A stretch of 64,000 nucleotides of DNA from Prinsepia uniflora (lineage: Eukaryota; Streptophyta; Magnoliopsida; Rosales; Rosaceae): positions 93,818,721 through 93,882,720 of the forward strand of contig CM064861.1 in NCBI GenBank assembly GCA_032719365.1, given 5' to 3'. Under the pieces are notes generated by a model that did not search any database, had not been told where the DNA came from, and saw only the letters and a program-made list of their open reading frames with translations. A program made the position numbers and the translations under genes. Positions 48,101-63,100 of the stretch are shown here, in pieces (the stretch's first letter is position 1; each line of letters opens with the position of its first letter).

Positions 48101-51100
48101 GTCTCTTCCAATCTTTGGCATCGTCACCTTGGCCATCCTCACTCCAAAGTCCTCCTCACCGTTCTTCGCCAATCCTCTATCAACCTGTCCTCCAAACTAC
48201 TAGAAACCTCGTTTCTGTCCTGTTTATGTAACAAGAGTCACCGGTTGCCTTTGGCACCTCTACCCTTAAGAGTCAACGTCCTCTTCAATTAATATATAAT
48301 GATGTTTGGGGCCCTGCCCCCTACAATTCTGTTGATTGTTTTTCTTACTATATCATTTTTGTCGACCATTTTACTAAGTATATGTGGTTATATCCTCTCA
48401 AGAAAAAATCATATGTTTTCCCCACCTTCATTGACTATAAACCCTCGTTGAAAAATATTTCCAGCACCCCATTCAAACTCTCTACACCGATGGAGGTGGT
48501 GAATTCACTAAGCTCAAGCCCTTCCTTGCCACTCACGGCATCAATCACCTTCTCACCCCACCTCACACACCCCAACACAATGGTATGGCAGAACGCCGCC
48601 ATCACCACCTTGTTGAAACTGGCCTCACCCTTCTCCATCAAGCCAATCTTCCTCTTTCATACTGAACTTATGCCTTCAAAACAACAGCCTATCTCATCAA
48701 CCGCCTACCAACTTCCACTCTCAACAACCAGTCCCTATACACGGCTCTCTTTAACCTTCCACCAAACTATCATCGCCTTCGCACCTTTGGCTGCCTCTGT
48801 TTTCCCTGGTTATGTCCTTACAACTTCAATAAAATGCAAACCCGGCCTTACATTCCAGGAGCACATGGACATCGACTTCCAATTCGTCCGTGACCAGGTC
48901 ACCCGTGGCCTTCTCCATGTCCATCATGTGCCCACTGATGATCAGCTAGCTGATGCACTCACCAAGCCTCTACCACGCCAGCGTTTCCAACTCCTCCTCA
49001 CCAAGATCGGCGTCGCCGATGGCACCACCGTCTTGCGAGGGCGTAATGAGGATCCCCCAGAATCCACGGAGATTGAGGATCAATCTCCTTAGGCCTACGA
49101 TTTCCTTCCTAGTCTAAACATGTATTTCCTACTTAGTCTTCACTGGCATTAGTATATATATGTCCTCTCAGCTTTAAAGTAAATTCATTCAATAATACAA
49201 GGAATTTCCTACCTCTTTAACCTTTTTATATAAAATATAAAAAGAAATGTGGGCTTTTATTACTGGAAATACAAAAATGGATGTAAATTTTTTGTTTAGT
49301 TTAGTTTTCTCCTAATTTCGATGATGGATTATAGATGTTGCATTAGTATTGATATTCTATTGATATTCTGAAGTGCTATTGTTGTTTGCAGGGCTACTTC
49401 ACCTCCTTCATTTGCTTTGGAGGTATTTGTTCAATGTGAGGGGGAGACAAGATTCAGGCGTCTCTGTCAGCCTTTCCTCTATTCTCCTTCTTCATCTAAC
49501 GGGCTAGAAGTAGAGGTAATTATCATGGTATACATGACTGGTTTCCTGCTTGTGAAGAAAAGAAACCTTTTGGGTTCATTTTCATTGTTTTTATTTTTCT
49601 GATTTCTTAGTTGTAGGCGAACCTAGTTGTTAATGTCGATAGATGTTTCCATTTCTAATGATGTTATAATATGTATGTGTGTGCGCGCTCTTATATATAT
49701 ATGTAGATGGACACACTTTATTTTTCTGTTGACTATACTCATAGGATTCATTAATTATATGCAGGCTGTTGTAACTAATCATCTGGTTGTAAGGGGCAGC
49801 TACCGCAGTCTGAGTTTAGTCATTTATGGAAACACAGCAGAAGATCTGGGGCAATTTAACATTGAATTTGATGATAGCTCCATAACTAATCTTGTTAGTT
49901 CTACTGAGGGAAAGCTTGAAGACCTCCCTCTAGCTTTACATTCAACTAATCAAACAATTGAGGAATCCATATCAGCTCTGAAAACACTCTCTCTACCTGT
50001 TACAGCATCCGATATATCTGTGGAAGCTAAGCTATTGTTACACCTGATGTTGAAGGTTTGTGAGTTGCCTAATGTAGGGGATGTTTTGCACAAAGTTGTC
50101 AGCATTGTAGTATCTGCTGCCACTTCTTATGTCACCTGCTCTTGGGGAAGATCCAGTGATTGTGAAGAGTTGCGCAATGTTCTTAATGATTCCAGAACAG
50201 AGCTAATTGAGCTCTATAAAGTGTGTAAACAAGAATCAGGGGATTCATTAGCCGAATCATTAGAAAATGTCGGGCTTTTTGAATCTGAGGCTGATTTAGT
50301 AAATTCCAAAGAGTTGGTGGATGTGTTAAGTCATTATTTCTGTTTCAATAGGGGTTTCTTCGGTGTTGAGCATCACCAACTTCCACAGGTGATTAAATTA
50401 AAATTCCTTCACATCTGTACAATATCACATATTCTAATACAACAGATTGAAACATAAAAATGCACTCTCTCTCCCTTTCTTTGACCCCCTCTTGTATCCC
50501 TACATTAAATGTGATTCATTACTAATATCTTATCTCGTTTTTAGAATATAAATGTCATACTGGGGCTGAGCGTGGCTCTTCTTTTGTGCTCTGGAAGAGA
50601 GAGCTCCTTTCACTTTGTCAGTAGTGGGGGAATGGAGCAGCTTGTACATGTTTTTGGTCTTGCCAAGCAGAATTCTACAGCCACTACATTACTGCTACTT
50701 GGAGTTGTTGAAAAGGTTACTCAGCATTCTTTTGGGTGTGAAGGATTTTTAGGTTGGTGGCCACGTGAAGATGAAAACATTCTATATAGCGTCAGTGATG
50801 GTTATAGCAGATTGTTGAATCTGTTGATGCAAAAGCAGCGTCATGATGTTGCGTCTTGCACAACTTATGTCCTTCACCGCTTAAGATTTTACGAGGTTGC
50901 TTCAAGATTTGAGGTATGCTTACAATTTGGTGACACCGTTTTTGGTTTCACTTGCATTCTTACCGCCTAAATGAAGTGTTTTCTAATGGTAATTCCATTC
51001 TTTGCAGCATGCAGTTTTGTCAGTATTGAGAGGTCTCTCTACTGTTGGTAGAGTCACAAATGGTACTTTGGATATGCTTATCTGTGCGAATTCGCAACTT

Positions 51101-54100
51101 AAAAAGCTGTTGGTCAGTTGTCATTTTGTTGCTTTTGTTTTTCTGTTGTACGTGAAACCTTTGGATATATTTCTTCCACTTTAGATGTCACAGAAACTTG
51201 CACTGTTGTCTTTTGTTAAATATTAATGCAGAAATTGATAAATTCGCGTGGTCCAATTGAAGATCCATCTCCAGTTGCCCGTGCAGCCAAATCATTAATT
51301 ATTGGTCAAACAGAAGGTCCACTTTCATATAAAGCATCCAATAACTTGATTGCTTCATCAAATTGTTGTTTCTCAAATTGGGATATCGACTTGCATTTGC
51401 TGGCTCTTCTCAAGGTAAAGTTCCCTATTTACTCGTTCAGTACCCTTCTCAAAAACTGGGATATGGTTAATTTTTAATATATATGTCTGTGTAATGTATA
51501 CATTGTGTTTCTCTATAATGTTAATAATCTCTTCTCATAAAAAAAGTATAATTTGGTTAATCTCTTTGATGTTCTCCTGTAGTATGTGTTTTATAATATT
51601 TTAAATTGCAATGACTTTTATTTTGTGGTTGTGAATATTTATAAACAAGTGAAAGTCTATGTATCTCTACATGACCCATTAATGGATGTGATAGGCTTTT
51701 AAGCTGGCTGTCAAAGTACTGCAAACTTTTCTTTGGTGCTTAATGTTTAAAATATCTTGCGTGTAGGAGAGAGGATTTCTACCTCTATCAGTTGCAATAT
51801 TGTCATCATCTATATTGCGTTCAGAAGTGGGACGTGCTATGGACATATTTGTGGATATTGCATCATCAATTGAGGCCATAATTCTTTCCCTTCTTTTTTG
51901 TCGCTCAGGTCTCTCTAATGCTTATCAACCTTGTTATATTTATCAGAGCCAGATCATTGTCAATGACACTGCATTCTTTCTTACTCAGGCCTAATTTTCC
52001 TCCTACAGCACCCTGAACTTTCTGCAACAATAATACATGCCCTAAGGGGCGCTGATGATGTGAACAAGGATGTGTGTGCTCCGCTTCGATATGCTTCTGT
52101 TTCAATATCCAAAGGATTCTTTTGTGTTCCACGGGAAGTTGGAATAATTGTTGGGATCCATTTGAGGGTGGTTAGTTCCGCTTGCTCCTGTTGGTTTTTA
52201 ATTTCTATTACAAACTTTCAGATAAGGTAGAAACTCTTAAATTCTTTGGTGCAGGTTAATGCCATAGACCGTTTGCTTACTGCCGCCCCAAATTCAGAAG
52301 AATTTTTATGGGTGCTGTGGGAACTATGTGCTCTTGCAAGGTGGAACTGAATTATTTTGTTAATTTTGGACAGTTAGTACAATATTAATTACTGGTCTTA
52401 ATTACTTGTCTTTATGGTTTGCAGGTCTGACTGTGGACGCCAGGCATTGTTGACTTTGGGATGTTTTCCAGAGGTACTGATGATTGTTCTATCTGAAACC
52501 TTACATAATTAATGCACCACTATATAAGTAGTTTCTGTTTCACTTTCATGCTTGAGTTGCTGTGAATTTTGATTAGATGATCTCAAATCCTGCGTAGTTT
52601 ATTACTAACTCATGGATGAATTCTTCAATGGAAGTTAAACAAAACTTTAATTTGGTTGTGTGGGAAGAAAGTGAAGAAAAGGAGTTTCTGCATCCTATCT
52701 TATCGGTAGGAATGTGGTTAAAAATACTGCATCTAGAGATTTTATGTCTTCTCCAACCAATTTAAACTAAATCTCAAATTCACAACTAGTCTATTAAAGC
52801 CTTGCATCAAAATACAACTTTTGCATCAGTGTAGGGCTGGTCTTTAGTTTTTGGTAGTCTCTTATCTAAAGAATGATTTACTATTTGCTTTTGCTGAGTT
52901 TTTATATTTTATTCTAAATTTTTTAATGTTATTATCGTTTTGAATATTTTTTTTTATTTGATGCTTGACTGTTATGGTTAGATGCTTACTGGTTCTCACA
53001 AAGAGTTTTTGAACTTAGCCCTCAGTTACCATGCCATAGAGGGTATCTAACTATGCCAAAGAGTTTTAAAAGTGAAATGGCAGGATGGAATTTTATCCCA
53101 GAAAAGAACAGTAACATGAACATTAAAAGCAAAAGCAAAAGCAAAAGCAAATGTAGATCTATATGGAACCAATACAAGTATTTAATCTAATAACATGCTG
53201 TCTGTGTGTGGTATCTGAAGAGTCATGCTGTATGTTGTTCCTGGCATTCCTGTTGTTAAGCTTATTCTTTGTATATGCGTACTTCAGTTTGTCGATCAAT
53301 GATTAAATATTCATTTTGTAGGCTGTTAAAATTTTGATTGAAGCGTTACATTCTGCAAAGGAACCAGAGCCGGTTGTTAAAAGTAGTGGTTGTGCCCTTG
53401 CCCTTGGCCTAAATCTGAATTTTTTAATTATGAACTTCTATTTATGCATTTACGTAGTTGGAATTCTCAATACGCAGGAGCCTCACCGCTAAATATTGCA
53501 ATATTTCACTCGGCTGCTGAGATTTTTGAAGTTATTGTTTCTGATTCAACTGCTTCTTCTCTTGGATCTTGGATTGGACATGTTATGGAGCTCCATAGGG
53601 CTTTGCATTCCTCTTCTCCTGGGTCGAATAGGAAAGATGCCCCCACTCGGCTGTTGGAGTGGATTGATGCTGGTGTTGTATATCATAAACATGGAGCTAC
53701 AGGTCTTATTCGGTATGCTGCTGTGCTAGCTTCTGGAGGAGATGCTCACTTGACTTCAATCATCCCACTAGTATCAGATTTGGCAGATGTAGAGTGTGTG
53801 ATCGGAGATTCTTCTGGTGCTTCTGATGTTAATGTTATGGAAAATCTTGGAAAGTTTATCTCTGACAAGACCTTTGATGGCGTGACCCTTCGTGACTCTT
53901 CTATTGCACAGTTGACAACAGCATTTCGCATTTTTGCATTCATATCAGAAAATTCGGTATGTGATTTCTTTTCTCCTGATTTTTCAAATTAATGAATTTT
54001 TATCTTAGTCGTTGTTTTGTAATTTTTATCTTGCTCATTGTTTTGTTGATGTAGACTGTTGCTGCTACTCTATATGACGAAGGTGTTATAGCAATAATCT

Positions 54101-57100
54101 ATGCAGTACTGGTGAACTGTAGGTTTATGCTTGAGAGGTCCTTACATAGTTATGGTATGTTCTTTGGAGATAGTTGCTTTCATAGATTGGTTTGCATGTT
54201 TAAACTATAAAACCACTAAAAGATAGCTCTTTCCCAAGTTCTACTCTCTGCACTCGAGTGTTAAGATCTTGTGCTTGAGCATAATTTACTAAGTATTCTT
54301 GGCACTAATTATGTTCTACATTTAACATATGAAATGGATAGGGTGTGAATGAAATGGATAGTAGGGCCATGCCATGTAAACAATCATGCCATAGAAAGAA
54401 ACAATTTTGTAAAAGAAGGAAAACACATTTGATTTTCCTTCTTTCACAACTAAAGGAGAATATTCTGGGATGCCAGAATCATTTTAGTGGTTTTTCAGAT
54501 TGGACCGTCCAATTTTGGCCTGTTCAAAAATGGTCATCGGAGTCCAGCTCAAACCGGAATCGAGGCCATTTTCATGATCCAACTGGTCAGACTGGCCGGT
54601 TTGGTCGGGGTTTTAAAACTTTCCTCTCTTCAATGTTCTTGGTTCAACCTTACTGGTTTCAACTTATAACCTTGTTGCAGTTACATATTTCTTTGCTTCT
54701 TTCTTATCTTTCATTGAGCTAATGTTAAAAATGTTAAAATGTGAAGGAATACTGACCTAGCATTCCAAGTTGATAAATTGGTGGTGAATTTATTCCACCT
54801 GGAAATTCCTCCATCCCTTAACTGGATTTCACTTGGGTAATTTTGATGGGTCATATGTTGTCTTTGCCTGAAATGGTGATATGATTAGAGATAGGTACTT
54901 TTAGAACAATCCTAGGCTTCTATTGTGGAGAGAACAAAATCTATGTAGTCCAATTATGCTACTACTATTAGTATACTACCAGGTCTTCTTTTGCTCAATA
55001 TCTTTCATAGCTCATCAAAGTTCAATTCACTTTGCCATTATACCTACTATGGGGCATGGATCTTTCACACCTTTTTGTCACTACTATTGCCAACAGTTTT
55101 AAGAACTTTGTATTAAACAATATTCTGATATGTCAGAAGGTCCATTTCATGTCTGACTTTTGAAAGATTGTCTTTTGTTGTGTCTTGAACAGATTACCTT
55201 GTTGATGACGGAACAGAATGCAATTCTACATCAGATCTATTGCTGGAACGGAATCGTGAGCAGAGTCTAGTTGATCTTGTACTTCCTACGCTTGTGTTGT
55301 TGATCAATTTGTTGCAGAAATTGCAGGTTTGCTTCATTTAGTTTCTATCTCTATTTGATTAGGTTTTATTGGAAGTTTGTTATTGTTGCAGAGTTCTGTC
55401 ATCTTGATGGTTAGAAAAATCCATGTCCGATCATTTGAAGTGTTGGCAATCTCGAGAAGAAGGCAACCTTCTATGTTGGACATAGGATAGTTGTGTGTGG
55501 ATAAAGACAGTCGACTCTGTGATTTGGTCATGTTATAGTTATTTGAATGATTTAAGTTGTATTTGATATTGTAGCAGAGTTTCATTGTAATTTAATCTTG
55601 ATGCTCACAAAATCCATCTTTGAGATTTTGAAGTGTCAATAATCTCAATGGAGAAGACTACCTCTTTGTAGGACATAGAATAGTTGTGTTTGGATAGTCA
55701 TTAGAGGCTGTGGTTTTCATGATGTTACAGCTATAGGATTGAGTGGCTATGAATCTAAGTGATCATTTTATGACTATTGGATTGTTTGGCCATGAATTAA
55801 AGGAATTTTTTAGAAAGGATGGTTGGACTAGAGTAATCAGTTGTTAGATAGCCATATATTAACAAACTGTCAAATGGAACTTTATTTCATTCTACCCATG
55901 AGTCTTAGAAAAGAGGGGCCTATGTCTTGTGTTTGTGAAAAGAATTATAGACATTGATTATTCGGTAATATCTTTTGGATGTTTACTCCCTGAATCTGAC
56001 TAAATTTTAAGTAAGGATGTTTGGACTAGATGTTAGATGATCATAATTATCAAATTGTTAGATGGAACTATTAATGTTTGGATTAGATGTTAGGATCATA
56101 ACTATCAAATTGTTAGATGGAACTATCACTTCATCCTACCTGTGAGTTGTATTAATAATAAAGGAATGTTTGGCTAACCTTCTATCTGCTTTGATATTGT
56201 GGAATTGCGTGAACTAAGCCCTACTTTCTAATTTTGATTTCATTCACGACTAAAGTGTTGATTGTATTTGCACGAGTGTGTTCTCATCAATTGTTTATTA
56301 AAAAGTGGTCTTTTTACGTCTGTTTGTAGGAAGTACAAGAGCAGCACAGAAATACCAAACTATTGAACACCCTTCTAAGATTGCACCGGGAAGTAAGGTA
56401 ATTGCATCATCCTCGTTGTCCTCTTCCATAGATGTCTTAGTTATATTCATATATAATTTGACGAAATTTATCCACATGTAGTCCGAAATTAGCTGCATGT
56501 GCAACGGACTTATCCTCTCCTTATCCTGATTCTGCGCTTGGTTTTGGATCTGTCTGCCATCTCCTTGTGTCGGCACTTGCTTGTTGGCCGGTCTATGGCT
56601 GGACTCCTGGCCTTTTCCACTCTCTTCTTGCTAATGTTCAAGTTAATTCCTTGCTGGCCTTGGGTCCAAAGGAAACGTGCAGTCTGCTTTGTCTTCTGGT
56701 ATGTTAGATTTGTTTTTTTCTCTATTATCTTTTTCTTTTTGGATTAAGTGAGTTAGCCAAAGATTTAAGGGTACATTTCAAAAGGACCTTGTTCTGGAGC
56801 TGGTTAATCTTTTCTAGAAGCGCGTTCATTAAAGGCATCGTTGATTTAGCACGCCTAGCCCGTTGTAGTTTTACTATTGGCTAGAGTTTGTTTAGTTACT
56901 CGTATCCGTACTAATAGTGCTTCCTCCGTTATCAGTTTCTGTTTATTGTGCGCCTAGCACATCAAAGAGATAGAATGCTTCTTTTATAGAGCATCATTGT
57001 AGTATAAGTTGGAATGATTCTTTGACCAGTTTGGAGTGGATTCAATATTTTTGGTTTAAGTACTGCTTTTCTAAGTTACTTTATTGATATTATCAACGAT

Positions 57101-60100
57101 TATTGGCCTGTTGTAGCTATATTGTCTTGTGGATTTTTTTATTGAGTTAGTAAATGTGGCAGACTTTGCCTAAATCATCTAATAGTTCCAATTGCAATTG
57201 ATGTTGTATTTTTCGTGTTTAAACTTTTTTTCTTGTGTTTTCCTTCCTTTCTTGCAATGCAAGAATGATTTATTTCCTGAAGAAGGTGTCTGGCTTTGGA
57301 AAAATGGGATGCCCTTGTTGAGTGCCCTTAGAAGGTTGTCTGTTGGGACTATTTTGGGTTCTCAGAAGGAGACACAGGTCAGTTGGTATTTGCATCCTGT
57401 GCACCTGGAGAAGCTTCTTAACCAGCTGATGCCACATCTTGACAAAGTTGCGCAAATTATCCAACATTATGCTATCTCTGTATGTGATGTCTTCAATAAA
57501 TTTATCTGTTATTTTTATTTTTCCTTTCTTTGCCCGAACATCTGAGAGAAAAAAGTAGGGAGTGTAACCATTCTAAATAAATACTTGCAGCTTGGTACAT
57601 CTTGCATGACTAATGAGATTGCTTTAAACAGGCACTGGTGGTCATTCAAGATATGCTTCGAGTGTTTATTATTCGTATTGCTTGCCAAAAAGCTGAAAGT
57701 TGTTCCATACTTCTGCGACCCATATTCTCATGGATTCGTGATCATGCTTATGACATATCATCTCCCTCAGATATGGATGCTTTTAAGGCAAGTTACTTGT
57801 CATTGTTGAAGTTTTATAGTTTGTATATTTTGGTGTACCTAAATGTTTTCTCTTTCTCTCCCTTTGTCTCACTTTTCAGGTCTATAGATATCTTGATTTC
57901 CTTGCTAGTTTATTGGAGCATCCACGTGCAAAGGTTTCTACATATTATTTGTGGTTTATTTTGTTCCCATTGTCCCTTTTGTCCAGCAAAGAAGCATTGG
58001 TGTCTACTTAATCTTGGGTTTTCCTTTTCCAGGCACTATTGCTAAAGGAGGGTGCAATTGAGATGTTAACTAGATTGTTAGATAGGTGTTTAGGTGCTAC
58101 TGATACCGATGGAATACAGATCCTAGATGATAGAAGTTCAGCTAAATTAGGATTTGGTTTGATTAATTGGTGCCTCCCTGTTTTTAAGTCCTTCTCGCTG
58201 ATTTTTATTTCTCAAGCATCTGTGCACCATGGTGGGGGAAATGATTTGTAAGTAGATTGTGTATATTTATATTCTTATTTGTTTTTTTTTTCCCTTTCTT
58301 TTTAAAGTGCAGTTTGACCTTCCCTATGCTAAAGTACCACACTGGTTTAATAGGAACAAATTTGGAAATTTGAGTACTGAAGATTGCAGAATCATTTTAA
58401 AATATCTCCTCAGATTTTTTCAGGTAACTTCTCATTCCTATACTGTATCTGAAGTTTGATTAGTTTATGTTGATACCACTGTCTCTCTCTGCCAAACAAA
58501 AAAAATTGTGATATATCCCTGGGAGTTATTTGTGCATATGAAATGCAATTGAGCATGTTGTTGTTCATAAATACACCAGGGACTCAAGAATTGAGTAACA
58601 CTTTCAGGCATGGGTTTTAATAAAAATTAAGTGCACTTGAACACAAAATAATCACCTACTTGAAATTCTTGGAGATTTTGTCAAATTGATTGTTGAAGAA
58701 AATTGTACTTTTTATGGGGCTTCTGATGATTTTAAGCCTGGGGAATTATTTATGTGGGAACTGAGGTGACTGTAGTAACTTTATAAAATTTTCAATTAGA
58801 TAACTTTTATCGAGAGGTGGTAACTTTTTTTTGTCTTTTTATTTGATCTTTTTTATAAGAAACAAGAATTTAATTGATAAGTGAAAAGAGAAGCACAAAG
58901 CGTAACGTAGAAGTCCTTCAGAACCAGGCACCTTAAGATACGAGCAAAATCACCCAACTATTACATAGAATTGGAAACCAAGCAGTAACATATTTGGAAC
59001 TCTTTATTTGTTTGATGCTAAGACTAAGATTACTGTTGTTTTTCAGGTTTTACCAGTTGGAAAAGAATTACTTGCGTGTCTTACTGCTTTTAAAGAACTG
59101 GGTTCTTGTAGTGAAGGTCGAAGAGCTTTAGAAGCCATTTTTTGTCGTGCCCCCTCTGTTGTTGACGGTCATGGAAAGGATGGCAATGGCAATTATAATC
59201 TTCCTAATGAATATGAATGGAGAAAGAACCCCCCGTTGTTATGTTGCTGTAAAAATTTGTTCAGTTCAGTGGACCCAAAAGATGGTTTGTCAAGTTATGC
59301 AATTGAGGCGGTGAATGCATTGTCTTTGGCATCTTTTTGCTTCTGCCTTGATGGGGAAAGGTGACTTCTCTTGCCTTATTGGTTATTTTGTTGATTTAGC
59401 CAAACCATAATTTACATCGGATGTATTTTCTAAAAGGTATGAAAAGTTTTCTGTTTTATTGAGTTATGTAAATTGTGTACAGAGGTTCTTTAAGTAGACT
59501 TCTAGAGAACTAAACTAGGTAAGTACAGCTTAGACAAACTAGGAAGGAATCAAGTAGATACAAATTTACATAGGAAAGAATCCAGGTGATTCTGTGGACT
59601 TAGGCCCAGTAGATCAGGGAGATTGATCCTCAATCTCCTGTGATCGGCTGGGATCTTTATCACGCCCCCGCAAGACGGTGGTGCCATCGGTAATGCCGAT
59701 CTTGGATCGTAGGAGTTGAAAGCGGGGTCTGGGCAAAGCTTTTGTGAGAGCATCAGCAAGCTGGTCGTCCGTGGAGATGTGGGAGACATTAAGTAGACCA
59801 CGGCTGACTTGGGAGCGAACAAAGTGATAGTCGATTTCAACATGCTTCATGCGAATGTGAAGTGTGGGATTGGAGCAGTAGAACGTAGTACCAATGTTGT
59901 CGCAAGAGATGTTCGGCTTGCCTGCTGTGGAGATGCCCAGGTCACGCAGCAAGGCTTGTACCCACATAAGTTCTGCAGTGGTGGATGCCGCAGCACGGTA
60001 TTCAGCCTCTGTAGAAGACCTGGAAACAGCGCGTTGTTTGCGTGAGCTCCAGGAGATTAGATTACCACCCAAGTAGACAAGGTAGGCAGTGGTGGATTTG

Positions 60101-63100
60101 CGGTCTTCTGGGTCACCAGCCCAATCCGCATCAGAGTAGGCATGCAGGGTGTGATAGGAGTGGGAGACAGCATGCAGCTGGTTGGTGGAGGCACGGTGCA
60201 GGTGTAGTCCATAGAAAAACGTGCCCTTCAAGTACCTTAGCACCCGTTTGAGAGCCTGCCAATGCTGCTCAGTAGGAGCATGCATAAACTGTGACAGTTT
60301 TTTCACAGCAAAGGACACATCTGGCCGTGTGAGACTTAGGTACTGAAGACTGCCTACTAGTTTCCGAAAGGGAGTGGCATCAGTGGGTGGGGAGCCGTCC
60401 TGCAACATGAGAGTGGGGGAAACAGCCAGGGGGGTGGAGACAGGTTTGGCACCATCCATGCGTGCCATTGTGAGGAGGTCCTGAATATATTTATGTTGGG
60501 ACAGAAACAGACCAGTGGTTGTGGGCAGAACCTCAACTCCAAGGAAGTAGTGAATGGCTCCCATATCCTTGACCGAAAAGCGGGCAGCAAGGGAATGGCT
60601 GAACTTGGAGATTAGTGCTGGGCTGTTTCCTGTCACAATTAAATCATCAACATAGACAAGGAAGTAGAGGACAGTAGAGCCTTGCCTGAGAATGAAAAGG
60701 GAAGCATCAGATGGTGCTGGGTGAAAACCATGGGACACTAGGAAGGACTGCAGCTCCTGATACCAGGCCCGAGGGGCTTGCTTCAGGCCATAAATCGCTT
60801 TGCGAAGCTTGCAGACATAGGACGGGTGTTGAGAATCAACAAAACCCGTGGGTTGTGCCATGTGAACATCCTCATGAAGGGTGCCTTGAAGAAAGGCATT
60901 GTTGACGTCCAGTTGGCGTATGGACCAGGCCTGAGTAACAGCGAGGTGAAGAACAGTCCGGATGGTGGTGGGTTTGACTACGGGACTGAAGGTGGCCGAG
61001 TAGTCTACCCCTGGCCGCTGGTGAAACCCCTTAGCAACTAAGCGGGCTTTGTACCGGTCCACAGCACCCGTGGGAGTGCGTCTGATCCTGAAGACCCATT
61101 TGTTACCCACAATGTTTTGGGCAGGATGAGGGGGAACTAATTCCCATGTGCCATTCCGGATAAGAGCATTCATCTCTGCTGACATTGCTTGGCGCCAGTG
61201 AGGATCCTTGACAGCCTGAGATACACAAGTAGGCTCAACAATTGGTGAGAGGGATTGGGTAGTTGTGGCCAAGGCATAGCTGGGTACAGGCCGTACAGTG
61301 CCGGTTTGGGTGCGGGTCAGCATAGGATGAGTGCGGGTGGGTGGTTGGGGTGGGGATGGGGAAGGGGGAGAGGGGTCGTTGGTTGGGGATAGAGCAGGGG
61401 AGGTGGTTAATGGTGCAGAAAAGGGTGGAGGAGGGGGCTGGCGGCGGCTGTAAGTGCGGAGGGGAGGGGGTGGAGGGGCTGCAGGTGCAGGGGGGCAGAC
61501 AGGAGGGCTGCCAGGGTCTGGGATGATGGGAGGCAGTGACAGAACTGCTGCAGGAGGTGCTGTTGCTTCAAGGCCGGGCGGGAGTGCTGTGTCCGAGGGG
61601 TCCAGGGGGACTGTAGGGGTGGCAGGTGAGCTAGTAGGTGCTGCTGGTGAGCTGGCAGGTGCAGTGGTGTCGCAGGAAGGAAGGTAAGACACTGGAGGAA
61701 GGGTGGACAGCCAAGCATCAAAGTTGGCAGAAGTGACATGAGGGAGATGGGAGGAGGTGGCAAGACTCGGGAAGGTGTTTTCATCAAATTGAACATGGCG
61801 GGAGACAAACAGTTTGTGAGAGGAAGGTTCAAAACAGAGATAGGCACTTTGATTGAGAGAGTAGCCCAGGAAAATGCAAGGAGTGGAGCGAGGTTGCATT
61901 TTGTTGGAGTTATAGGGTCGCAGCCATGGAAAACAGAGACATCCAAAGGGACGAAGTTTGGTGTAGTTAGGGGACTGGTTGAATAGAGCAGTAAAGGGAG
62001 TGGTGTTTTGGAGAAGGGGAGTTGGAAGCCGGTTGATGACATAGACAGCAGCCTTGAAGGCATACGGCCAATAGGTGAGGGGGAGATTGGCCTGATGAAG
62101 GAGGGTGAGACCAGTTTCAACTACATGGCGGTGGCGTCTTTCAGCAATGCCATTATGTTGGGGGGTGTGGGGAGGGGTGAGAAGATGGTGGATGCCATGA
62201 GTGGTGAGGAAGCTTTTGAGTTTGACAAATTCCCCACCACCATCAGTGTAGAGTGAAGCAATGGATGTGGTGAAGTAGTTTTCAACCAGGTGTTTAAAGT
62301 CAACAAAGGTTGCAAAGACATCAGATTTCCGTTTTAGAGGATAGAGCCAAGTATACTTGGTATAATGGTCTACAAAGATGACGTAGTAGGAAAAACCATC
62401 AGGGGAGGGATACGGGGCAGGACCCCATACATCAGAAAAGAGTAATTGAAGTGGACGGGTGCTAGTGAGAGAAGAGACACCAAAAGGAAGCTTGTGACTT
62501 TTATTGCATAAACAAGAAGGACATACAGAATTGATAGTTTTGGGGGGTACATTTAGAGAGCAGAATTTAAGAACAGATTGGAGAATTTTTGGACTAGGAT
62601 GGCCGAGACGACGATGACATAACTGAGGAGAGACCACCACACCCACCAGAGCTTGAGGTTGTTGATGGGAAGAGGGAGACCACTCGTACACACCATCCCT
62701 ACTCCGGCCTTGAAGCAAGATCGCCCCCGTGCTGAGGTCCTTCACATGAAAACAATCAGAAAAGAATTCAATGGAAGTATGGTTAGTTTTGTTGAACTGG
62801 GAAATGGATAACAGATTGCGGGTCATATGAGGAACACAAAGGACGTTACTTAGGTGAAAGGAGTGAGAGGAGGAGGAGGAGAGGGAAGTGTTACCAGTGT
62901 GGGTGATTTACAACCCCTTACCGTTGCCAAGAAGAATCTCATCAGGACCATGGTAAAGAGTGGCCTCAGAGAGCTGTTGAGGGTGAGGTGTCACATGATG
63001 TGAGGCGCCGGAATCAAGTAGCCAAGAGGAAGAGGAGCTCTGGACAGTGGGATTAGCCACAGGAGGTTGAGAGGATGAGTGCTGGAGCTGGGGACAGCGC

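Larger units (their letters stand above)
46448..49219 (+). mobile_element. Ty1/copia element lacking reverse transcriptase, in VIRILIZER intron 2
   Basis: Sense orientation to the gene. The 5' LTR (46448-46672) starts TGTTGGTGCTAAC and is followed by the primer site TGGTATCAGAGC at 46673-46684. The 3' LTR-like block 49091-49219 matches only 46555-46672, so its first part and the polypurine tract are gone. The interior has gag and integrase-like pieces joined to the end of RNase H. No target duplication was found. It belongs to the same family as the antisense copy at 59440-64000. Confidence 0.85.

Noticed and set aside
53110..53155. AAAGCAAAAGCAAAAGC run
   Set aside because: Simple six-base repeat in a VIRILIZER intron with no further context.
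61407..62120. 237-codon minus-strand frame
   Set aside because: Alternative frame over the Pro-rich linker and integrase end of the antisense copia pol. The long pol frame has the catalytic motifs.
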